From NCBI GenBank assembly GCA_963849635.1, contig CAWKIA010000010.1, positions 1 to 64,000 of the forward strand: 64,000 nt of DNA, in the 5' to 3' direction. Numbering within the stretch: position 1 is the first letter of the stretch; the number at the start of each line of letters is the position of its first letter. The DNA is from CAVRUD01 sp963849635 (GTDB lineage Bacteria > Chloroflexota > Chloroflexia > Thermomicrobiales > UBA6265). The translations under genes and the position numbers were made by a program. Below are positions 8,571 to 15,875 of the stretch, piece after piece. Under the pieces are notes generated by a model, which ran no database searches, was not told the DNA's origin, and worked only from the letters and a program-made list of their open reading frames with translations.

Positions 8571-8903
8571 CTAGGAGCAGCCGACGCCCATGGCGGCCTC
8601 GTACCTAAGTGCATTCGCCATCTGAGTGAGGCCCATGTTCTCGTAGAAATCGGCCAGGGCGTAGACCGTATCGCAGTTGACGGCCGCCGCCGCGTCGCCG
8701 CGCGGGCCCAGGGCCAGCGCGCCGACCAGGAGTGCCACGGCCAGGACGGCGACGAGCGCCAACCGCGGGGCGGCCGCGCCGACTCTGTTCAGCCGATGCG
8801 GTCGCGCCAATCGTGGGACCTCGATCTCGGCATCGACCCCGACCGGTCGCGGCAGGGTGTCCGAGACCGTTTGCGTGCGTGCCGCCGTGTTGTCGGTGAC
8901 CAT
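8571..8903 (-). CDS. Small exported protein, paralogue of the one at 11730-12102
   Basis: A 110-residue protein with a polar N-terminus (MVTDNTAARTQTVSDTLPRP), a single hydrophobic segment at about 47-68 (RLALVAVLAVALLVGALALG) ending in an Ala-rich cleavage-like site, and a short exported domain holding two Cys (NCDTVYALADFYENMGLTQM, then GVGCS at the C-terminus). GGAGG lies eight bases before the ATG. The paralogue shares the N-terminus TDxTxARTQT, the membrane segment LGPRGxAAA and the terminal GCS. The family is not recognised. A small exported or anchored protein with one disulfide is inferred. Confidence 0.7.
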   Translation of the reverse strand: MVTDNTAARTQTVSDTLPRPVGVDAEIEVPRLARPHRLNRVGAAAPRLALVAVLAVALLVGALALGPRGDAAAAVNCDTVYALADFYENMGLTQMANALRYEAAMGVGCS

Positions 8904-8976
8904 TGGAGTTCCTCCAGTTCGGCGATCGTGTCGACTCAGGTGACATCGCCGGAGATCTTCTGTCGTCTTGCCGTCG

Positions 8977-9204
8977 CTATTTCGTGCCGACGCCGACGAT
9001 CAGTTCGAGGGCCCGGCGAAGCCGTCCGGTCCCTCGAACTGATCGAGCTCACGCTCGATCTCGTCCCAGGCCGCTTCCCGTTCGGGTTCGGAGACGCCGG
9101 AGAGCATCGGGTGGAGTGCCCCGGCGGTGTCAGGCGCCGGCCGCCTGCTGCCACTGCTCGCGCATCGTCTCCTTGTACCGATCCGGGTCAAATGCGGTGG
9201 TCAT
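8977..9204 (-). pseudogene. Internally deleted remnant of a SAM-dependent methyltransferase gene
   Basis: A GACGGAGG ribosome binding site and ATG 9204 open a frame reading MTTAFDPDRYKETMREQWQQ, the usual start of Chloroflexota/Actinobacteria class I methyltransferases (FDP-x-RYK-x-T-x-REQW-x-x-AA). It stops after 24 residues at 9130-9132. The family's C-terminal end follows in another frame (SGVSEPEREAAWDEIERELD, then FEGPDGFAGPS) and a further one-base shift yields ELIVGVGTK and a stop at 8977-8979. The whole SAM-binding core, about 200 residues, is missing. This is a real deletion derivative, not a sequencing slip. Confidence 0.75.
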
Positions 9205-9220
9205 AGTCGTCTGACCTCCG

Positions 9221-10679
9221 TCAGTCCGCGCCGTCGGTGGCGGCGCGGCCGAGCACGGCCTGGCCGACCTTGCGGCCGAGGGCCCGCCCGGCCTCGATGT
9301 CGGCGCGAAAATGGATACCGGCCCAGAGGCGCGACCAGCTCTCGTCGTCGGCGATCTTGGTGAAGGCCGCCGCGTCGCGGGAGAAGAGCCCGCCGAGCAC
9401 CGCCTCCATCGCCCCGCCGATGCTGGCGTGGGCCGCGGGGTAGCTGGGGTGATTGGGCGTGGCGAAGACGGTCGTCACCGTCTCGTCCAGCATGGACGGC
9501 CGGATCGCCCAGTAGGTGTACTTGGCGTCGAAGCAGGCGACGAAGAGGTCGTAGAGGGCGACCGATTGGAGGGCGTAGGCGCGAGCCGCCCGCGGCGGGT
9601 TGGCGTCGAGCCGCTCCTCGAAGAGCTTCCGGCTGGTTTGGTTGGACCAAAACTGGAAAGAGGCCCGGCCACCGTAGTACTCCCAGTAGCCGGCGGTGAT
9701 GTTGGTCAGGTTGGTCCGCTCGAAGGCCTTCAGCTCGGCCAGGTCGGCCGCCATCTGCTCGGAGTCGGGGGCCGGCGGTGGCTCAGGCCGGAACTGGTCA
9801 CCCGAGGCCAGCACCCAGGGCTGCCAGGAGCCGCCCAGCGGCTCGTAGGGCTTGGTTCCGGTCCACCTGCCCGGCTCATTCGGCACCGTGCCGGTCCACT
9901 CGGCGGCGGAGCCGTCGGTCTCGGCGCGGGCGATCACCAACTCGGCCACCCGCCGGCCGAGGTCGAGCCCGGCCGCCACATCGCTGGGGTAGTCGGTGCC
10001 GGCGAGCAGGCGGGAGTGCCCGGCCTCGTCCGCCATGTCGGCGAAGTTCGCGGCCTCGTCGGGGAAGAGGTAGCCCAGGATCGCCGCGCCGGCGCCGGCG
10101 GCCACGGCGTGCTCGGCGGGGTAGGCGGGGCTGGCCGGCGTCGGGATGGCGGTGGCGATGGCGGAGCGGACCTCGGCCGGGCGAGGCCGGTTGTGGGTGA
10201 ACTTGCTGTCCCAGGCGGCGACCGTCGCGTCGAAAATGGCGACGTTGAGCAGGGCCAGGGCGCGCGAGGCCCGCCCGACGGCGATGCCGTTCTGGATCAG
10301 CTGCTGGATCGCCAGCTCGTTCCAGCGATAGCCCGGGGCGCCGGCGTCCCAGAAGGCGATCCGGTCGCAGCGCGGCGGCGTCCCGCTCGGCGGCCAGCGC
10401 CTGCAGGTCCGCCAGCTCGGACACGGTGGCCGACTCGTCCGGCGGCGGCAGGCGAAACTGGTCCCCCGAGGAGAGGACCCAGGTGGACCAGGAGCCGGCG
10501 TTCGGCTCGATCGGTGCGGCGCCGGCCGCAGTTGCGGCAGCCCCCACCCCACGGTGGGCGGCGAGCCCCAGAGCGGCGGCAAGCCCCGCCGCGCCGCCTC
10601 CACGGACGGCGGCGCGGCGGGAGATCGCGCCGGTCGTGATTCGGGTAAGAAACTCGTCGTAGGTGGTGTCCTTGAACAC
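9221..10679 (-). CDS. Vanadium-dependent haloperoxidase / PAP2-like secreted protein with two PAP2 repeats (frameshifted)
   Basis: Reconstructed as 485 residues across one extra base at about 10365-10385. The N-terminus carries a Tat-type signal (ISRRAAVRGGGAAGLAAALG). Two PAP2/haloperoxidase-type halves follow. The second, near residues 385-460, is canonical: KYTYWAIRP, PSYPAAHAS and SRLWAGIHFRADIEAG (Arg, His, Asp). The first, near 160-235, is degenerate: KFTHNRP, PAYPAEHA, and SRLLAGTDYPSDVAAG, where the His is Asp. Phrases such as GSWSTWVLSSGDQF and GSWQPWVLASGDQF also occur once per half, which supports an internal duplication. The family hydrolyses phosphoesters or oxidises halides with vanadate. 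An exported location is inferred from the signal. Confidence 0.8.
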
Positions 10680-10904
10680 GGTGTCGTCCTTTCGTCAATC
10701 GGCCAGGCAAGTCCGAAGTCGTGCGGTGCGTCGATTGCCGACGCGTCAGACCGCCGCATCTGGTCGGGGCGTGCCTCGAATCTCGGTGCGTTTAGAGCGG
10801 CTGGCGTCAAAGCTGCACCTTCGCGCCACGGCCCCGGCACTCGAAGCATCCAGAGGGCACCCGGGGCTGAGCACGGCCGCGCGCGCAACTGCTTCGAACG
10901 TTGC

Positions 10905-11201
10905 CTAGCAGTCCACCCATTGGTCGACGTAGGCCTCACCAGCGCAAAAGAACATATTGCCCGACGGTAACGTGCAGGTCATTAGGAATAACGTCTCGGT
11001 TTCGAAGTCGTAGTCCATGGTTCCGCCGGCGTTGTAGCAAGCGCGGATTGCCACCCCCTCGCGCATGCGCATCGCGCCGGCGTCGTCCGGGGCGACGCCG
11101 TGAATCGCCAACAAGGCAATGGCCAGGGTCATCGCGGCCAGAAGTCGGGGGACGTTGAGCGCGGCGAACCGCGCGCGGATCGTCGGGAGAGCGCTGTTCA
11201 T
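10905..11201 (-). CDS. Small Cys-containing exported protein
   Basis: A 98-residue protein with an N-terminal hydrophobic signal segment (LLAAMTLAIALLAIHGVAP) and a mature part containing four Cys (ACYNAGG, MTCTLPSG, FFCAGEAY and the C-terminal WVDC), suggesting disulfides outside the cytoplasm. The ATG at 11201 has GGAGG seven bases upstream and is preferred to an upstream in-frame start at 11240. No family is recognised. It lies in the patch of small exported proteins, and by size and architecture resembles, but is not clearly homologous to, the paralogous pair at 8571 and 11730. Confidence 0.6.
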   Translation of the reverse strand: MNSALPTIRARFAALNVPRLLAAMTLAIALLAIHGVAPDDAGAMRMREGVAIRACYNAGGTMDYDFETETLFLMTCTLPSGNMFFCAGEAYVDQWVDC

Positions 11202-11306
11202 CGGGAATCCTCCATAGCAGAAGTCGTCGTGACGTTCCATCGGATACTCCTGGTGACCGGTTCGCCGGCCGCCCCGGCGTGGGGTGGCGAGGCTGGGCCG
11301 GTCGAC

Positions 11307-11537
11307 TCAGTCGTGGGGAAAGCCGAAGAAGGTGGCCTCGGCCTCCCAGCGGGTTCGGTCCCCAATGGGGAAGTGCCGTTCGCTGAGGCGGACCAGCTCG
11401 GCGTCGGTGGCGGCGTCGGCGGCCAGCAGGTCCGGGACCCGGCGCGGACGCGGCCGCACAGTCGGCGGGGCCAGACGCAGCTCGAGGGAGAGGACGAGCC
11501 AACGGCGTCCCACGAACAGGGGGAAGGGAATGGTCAT
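11307..11537 (-). CDS. Hypothetical 76-residue protein
   Basis: A short frame MTIPFPLFVGRRWLVLSLEL followed by an Arg/Pro-rich stretch and an acidic-aromatic tail (RWEAEATFFGFPHD). GGAG lies about eight bases before the ATG. It sits between two small exported-protein genes on the same strand. Nothing in it identifies a family. About 190 bases on its upstream side (11538-11729) show no gene. Confidence 0.4.
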   Translation of the reverse strand: MTIPFPLFVGRRWLVLSLELRLAPPTVRPRPRRVPDLLAADAATDAELVRLSERHFPIGDRTRWEAEATFFGFPHD

Positions 11538-11729
11538 CTCGGGCTCCGGGTGCGCTGGGCCTGCTCGACCGCGGACGCGCTGTCGTTAGCGAGGGGCTTC
11601 CGGCAGGCACCGAGCAGGTCGGCCCCTGCCGGACAGGCATATCAGACGATGCAGGAGGCGGAGCTGCGAGGAGGGCTCCCATCAGGATCGCCCTCCGATC
11701 CAAATGGCAGTGGAAGTCCTTCCGTCCCC

Positions 11730-12102
11730 CTAGGAGCAGCCGGCGGATGCGATGACCCTTTCGAGGAAATCCGCCCTGGCCCAGTAATCTGCAGCCTCGC
11801 CGGTACTCGCCATTATCAAAGGCCAAATTGCCCTGTGCATCGTAGTGAATGACATCGAGCCAGGCCGACTGGCAGCGCCAGGACGCCGCCGCCTCACCGC
11901 GCGGCCCCAGGGCCAGCGAGCCGACGAGGAGGGCCACGGCCAGGCCGGCGACGAGCGCCAACCGGGCGGCCGCCGCGCCGACTCGGCGCAGGCCACGAGG
12001 TCGCGTCAATTGTGGTGATTCCATCTCGGTATCGCCCCCGTCCGGTCGCGGCAGGATGCCCGCGGCCGTTTGCGTGCGTGCCATCGTGCTGTCGGTGAGC
12101 AT
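11730..12102 (-). CDS. Second copy of the small exported protein (frameshifted)
   Basis: Paralogue of 8571-8903. It begins MLTDSTMARTQTAAGILPRP at ATG 12102, with AGGAGG eight bases upstream, then the hydrophobic segment RLALVAGLAVALLVGSLALG and an exported part with CQSAWLDVIHYDAQGNL. At about 11795-11810 the frame changes by one extra base and continues EAADYWARADFLERVIASAG, ending GCS like the other copy. Reconstructed length is 123 residues. Whether the copy is functional depends on whether the extra base is real. Its presence shows a duplication in this accessory patch. Confidence 0.6.
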
Positions 12103-12242
12103 CGGTAGTTCCTCCTGTTTGGCGATCATGTTGGCTCTGGTGACATCGTGGGAGCACTGCAGTGCAAAGACAGACTAGGGCGCGGCGACGCCGAGCGCGA
12201 CCCCTTGGTTACCCATTCGGATTGTCCATTTTTCGGGGTACG

Positions 12243-14750
12243 CTACCTAAGCACCGCCGGCTCGTCGCCGAGAAGCCCGGCGCCGCGCGCGACGCGTCCG
12301 GCGGCCGCACGGGAGCCAACGCCGAGCTTGGTATAGACGCTGGCGACGTGGCGGTGAACGGTGCGGTGGCTGATGAAGAGCTCGCCGGCGATCTCGCGGT
12401 CGGAGCGGCCGGCGGCCAGCAGCCGCAGCACCTCCAGCTCGCGTGGCGTCAGGCTGTACGGCGTGGTGATCGCGCCGGGCTCCCCCGCCGCGACGGCGCT
12501 GGCCCACTCGGCCAGCTCCGCCTCCGCCGCGGCGACGGCCTGCTCGAGCGGCTTCGATCCGCCCGCGGCCCAGGCGGCGGCGAAACGATCCGGACCGAGG
12601 GCGGCGCGGAGACCGTCGGCCACGCGCTCATACTCGGCGTGCCAGTGCCGGTTCCCGGGGTTCTTCGTCGCGACGCGCCCGGCCGCCTCCGCGCCGAGGG
12701 CGCGGGCCGCCGGCGCAGGGCGGCCGACGGCGGCCAGCAGCATCGCGGCCTCACGCAGACACTCGACGAGCGCGTTCGGATTGCCGATCTCCCGCCACAG
12801 CGCCAGGTGCTCCCGAAGCAGATCCCAAGACCGCACGAGGTGTCCCTGGTGACAGGCGCACCTGCTTAGATCCCCGAGCGTGATCGCCAGGTCGGTCTTA
12901 TCGCCGAGTCGGCGTTCGATCTCGCATGTCAGCTCGTAGAACGCCTCCGCCTCCGCGAAGTCACCTTGCCAGTACTTTGCGGTGCCGAGGTTGGCAGTCG
13001 CGATAGCAACGCTGTGCTCGTTGCCCATCTCCACGAAGATGGATCGTGCCTCGGTCAAGAGGCTGACGGCGTCCTCGAAGTCGCCGACATTGTTGCTCGC
13101 TACCCCGAGGTTAGTGAGGGTGGCGGCGATGCGTTCGGCGTCGCCAATCGCTCGGTAGAAGGCCAGTGCCTCCCTCATGAGCAATCGCGCCCGGTCATTG
13201 TCGTCCGCAAGCAGCGCAGTCTTTCCGAGCAGGGCAAGGGCCCGCGCCTGCCCGGCCTGGTCGCCCAGGTCGCGCATCAGCGCCAGACTGAATTCGGCGT
13301 GCGCCGTCGCCACGTCGGCGTTGTACTGAGCATTCGCCAGTTGCCCGGCCCCGTGCAGACAATCCGCCCGGAGCGCGTTCAGTTCCTTGTGCCCGGACGC
13401 GTCGGCGGCGGCGCGCTCCAGCCAGTCGCGCCCCTCGCTCAGGTGACCGTGGATAAACCAGAATCGCATGAGCAATACGGCGAGCCGACCAAACCCCTCC
13501 ACGTCGCCGGATGTGGCGAGCCACCCCAGCGCCGCGCGGAGGTTGCCGTGCTCCAGTTCCAGGCGATCTAACCAGTCTCGCTGCTTCGGTCCCAGCTGCT
13601 CCCGATCCGCCTGCTCCGCCAATGCCAGGAAGAAATCCGCGTGGCGCCGACACGCGGCTTCCGCCTCACCGCGCCGCTCTAACTCGTGCAGCCCGAACTC
13701 GCGGATGGTTTCCAGCATCCCGAACCGCGCCTCCCCGTCATCCGGGTCAAGGCGATGCAGCAGGCTCTTGTCCGCCAGCGACGCGACGCGGTCGAGGACC
13801 GAGGGGACATTCCCTACGACCTCGGCTGCCTCCAGCGTGAAGCCGCCGACGAAGACGGCCAGGGGTCGGAACAGGGCCTGCTCCTCCTCGCTGAGCAGGT
13901 CGTAGCTCCATGCGATCGCGTCGCGCATGGTCTGGAGACGAAGCGGAAGATCCCGCGGCCCGTCGACCAGGACCCGCAAGCGGTTGCTGAGACGCGCCAG
14001 CAACTCCTGGGGGGTGAGCATCCGCACGCGGGCGGCCGCCAGCTCGATCGCCAGCGGCAACCCATCCAACCGCCTGCAGATCTCGGCGACGGTGCCAGCG
14101 TTGGCTCCGGTCAGCGTGAACTCCGGGCGGACGGCACGCGCTCGCTGGAGGAACAGGACAACCGCCTCGTTAGCCCCCAGCTCGGATGCGGACGACACCA
14201 ACTTCGGGTCGGGGACCGGCAGCGGCGGCACGTGGTATTCGTGCTCACCGCTGACGCGGAGCGCGACCCGGCTCGTGGCCAGCACCCGCAACCGCGGACA
14301 CCCCACGAGCAGCTCCGCGATCTGGGGAGCGGCCGAGACGACGTGCTCGACGTTGTCGAGGACGAGCAACACGCGCCGGTCGCCGAGGTGTTCGCGCAGG
14401 CGCTCCTCGACCGGCCGGTCCGCATCGTCCTTGAGCCCGAGGGTGCGGGCGATCGTCGGCACGACCACGTCCGGCGACTGGACCGGCGCGAGCGGGACGA
14501 ACCACGCGCCATCCGCGAACTCAGTTTCGATCGCCCCCGCCACGGCGACCGCCAGGCGCGTCTTACCGACGCCGCCCGGTCCCGTCATCGTCACCAGCCT
14601 GACGTCCTGGTCGAGCAGGGTCGCGGTGAGGGCCGCAGTCTCGCGTCCACGCCCGACCAGGGGAGTTACCGGCGCCGGCAAGCGGCCCTCACCGGCCACG
14701 GCCCGCTCGATCATGGTTAAGCCGCCAGCGGACTGCTCCAGCTTGTCCAT
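12243..14750 (-). CDS. Large NB-ARC/TPR regulator with C-terminal LuxR-type HTH
   Basis: An 835-residue STAND-type transcription regulator. A P-loop ATPase begins at about residue 28 (TPLVGRGRETAAL, then Walker A MTGPGGVGKTRLAVAVAG and Walker B RRVLLVLDNVEHV). A winged-helix and arm region is followed by TPR-like helices between about 430 and 700 (ARALALLGKTALLADDNDRA, LTNLGVASNNVGDFEDAVSL). The C-terminal HTH is LTPRELEVLRLLAAGRSDREI with HRTVHRHVASVYTKLG. Such proteins bind an unknown inducer, oligomerise with ATP and activate promoters. The start ATG 14750 follows GGTGGGG. The regulated genes are not evident; the small exported-protein genes lie immediately downstream. Confidence 0.85.
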   Translation of the reverse strand: MDKLEQSAGGLTMIERAVAGEGRLPAPVTPLVGRGRETAALTATLLDQDVRLVTMTGPGGVGKTRLAVAVAGAIETEFADGAWFVPLAPVQSPDVVVPTIARTLGLKDDADRPVEERLREHLGDRRVLLVLDNVEHVVSAAPQIAELLVGCPRLRVLATSRVALRVSGEHEYHVPPLPVPDPKLVSSASELGANEAVVLFLQRARAVRPEFTLTGANAGTVAEICRRLDGLPLAIELAAARVRMLTPQELLARLSNRLRVLVDGPRDLPLRLQTMRDAIAWSYDLLSEEEQALFRPLAVFVGGFTLEAAEVVGNVPSVLDRVASLADKSLLHRLDPDDGEARFGMLETIREFGLHELERRGEAEAACRRHADFFLALAEQADREQLGPKQRDWLDRLELEHGNLRAALGWLATSGDVEGFGRLAVLLMRFWFIHGHLSEGRDWLERAAADASGHKELNALRADCLHGAGQLANAQYNADVATAHAEFSLALMRDLGDQAGQARALALLGKTALLADDNDRARLLMREALAFYRAIGDAERIAATLTNLGVASNNVGDFEDAVSLLTEARSIFVEMGNEHSVAIATANLGTAKYWQGDFAEAEAFYELTCEIERRLGDKTDLAITLGDLSRCACHQGHLVRSWDLLREHLALWREIGNPNALVECLREAAMLLAAVGRPAPAARALGAEAAGRVATKNPGNRHWHAEYERVADGLRAALGPDRFAAAWAAGGSKPLEQAVAAAEAELAEWASAVAAGEPGAITTPYSLTPRELEVLRLLAAGRSDREIAGELFISHRTVHRHVASVYTKLGVGSRAAAGRVARGAGLLGDEPAVLR

Positions 14751-14863
14751 GCCCCCACCATAGCCGCGGCCGGCGGCGTGTCAAGCCGCCGGCACGCCAG
14801 CGGACAGGCTTCCTGGGCGACGACAAGAGCGAGCGCTGAATTAGCCTTGCGGGGATACCCCTT

Positions 14864-15043
14864 GGTGTCGTGCGCGCCGGCCTGCGGACCCTGCTCGAAG
14901 CCCAGTCCGACATCCGCCCGCTCTCCCCCAAGACGGTCGAGACCTACCGTCACCGGGCGATGCAGAAGCTGGGCCTCACCAATCGGGCCGAGTTGGTGCG
15001 ATATGCCTTGCGCGCTGGACTCCTCGGGCAGCAAGACGACTAG
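14864..15043 (+). pseudogene. Response-regulator remnant with the middle deleted
   Basis: One open frame reads GVVRAGLRTLLEAQSDIRPL, directly joined to SPKTVETYRHRAMQKLGLTN and ending RAGLLGQQDD. These match the start of the receiver (after the acidic pair) and the HTH recognition region of the regulator at 7809-8513, almost residue for residue. About 145 residues in between, including the phospho-acceptor Asp, are gone. No ribosome binding site or start is evident. It lies beside the NB-ARC regulator, divergently oriented. Confidence 0.75.
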
Positions 15044-15293
15044 GAGTACCCATCTGGTGTCAGGAAAACCCTGACAGGTGTGTAGTCCTGTTCCCCACAA
15101 ACTAGGCAGGCATTCACCAACATGTCCCGTCTGACTCTTGAATTGACGTGATCTATCATCTGAGTTGGATTGTTCCCAACGCCCGACTCGACAACGCGCG
15201 TTGGTGAGCACAGCCCGTTTCAACCGACGCTCCCGCCTCTGGCGGCTGCGCTAGTGAGTCCGGACTACGCCGGCTCGCTGTAGGGAGCAACCC

Positions 15294-15875
15294 ATGTCCA
15301 ATTCCGCGACGGCTTCGTCTGCCCCTGTCATGACCATAGGCTCGACCGCGCCCAACCTCGCGGCCACCATGCCCGCGGTTCATCCGAAGTGGCTGGCCTT
15401 CGCGTGTGGACCCGAAGGCGTCCACGACCCTGAGGATGCCACCCGATTCAATGCCTTCCGGCAGTTGCTGAAGACCGCCGGCGCCCTCGATCGAGCCGCC
15501 ACCGACACTCTCGCCGACCTCAACCTCACAGCCGGCGCCTTTGGGGCGCTGCTGGAACTCAGCGATGCCCACCCGACCGGGGTTGCCCCGTCCGAGCTTG
15601 CCCGTCGCCTTGCCGTAGCCCGCCGGACCGCGACGCTCTATGTCGACATCCTGGCCCGTCATGGTTGGGCCGAGCGCCACGCCCATCCAGAAGATCGCCG
15701 AATGGTGCTCGCCCGTCTGACCCCTGCCGGCGAAGACCTGATCGAAGAGCTCGGCGCGGCCTACAAGCGCCGACTTGCCGCCCTGTTGTGCGACATCTCC
15801 CCACCGCAGGCTGAGCGTCTCCGCCAGCTTCTCACCCTGATCGACCTGGGGACCGAACCGCGCGACGATCTCTAA
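15294..15875 (+). CDS. MarR-family transcriptional regulator
   Basis: A 193-residue protein with a poorly conserved 60-residue N-terminal extension and a MarR-type winged helix: LTAGAFGALLELSDAHPTGV, SELARRLAVARRTATLYVDI (recognition helix), then the wing HPEDRRMVLARLTPAGEDLI. MarR proteins are dimers that usually repress neighbouring genes and release DNA on ligand binding. GGGAG precedes the ATG. Its stop overlaps the stop of the convergent glgX by three bases. Control of the alpha-glucan genes is suggested by position only. Confidence 0.88.
   Translation: MSNSATASSAPVMTIGSTAPNLAATMPAVHPKWLAFACGPEGVHDPEDATRFNAFRQLLKTAGALDRAATDTLADLNLTAGAFGALLELSDAHPTGVAPSELARRLAVARRTATLYVDILARHGWAERHAHPEDRRMVLARLTPAGEDLIEELGAAYKRRLAALLCDISPPQAERLRQLLTLIDLGTEPRDDL

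Noticed and set aside
9311..10639. Long plus-strand reading frame opposite the haloperoxidase-like gene
   Set aside because: It is Arg/Gly-rich antisense of a GC-rich coding region; the minus-strand frames carry clear PAP2 motifs.
13686..14720. Long plus-strand frame opposite the NB-ARC regulator
   Set aside because: No domain signal, while the other strand has Walker A/B and LuxR motifs.
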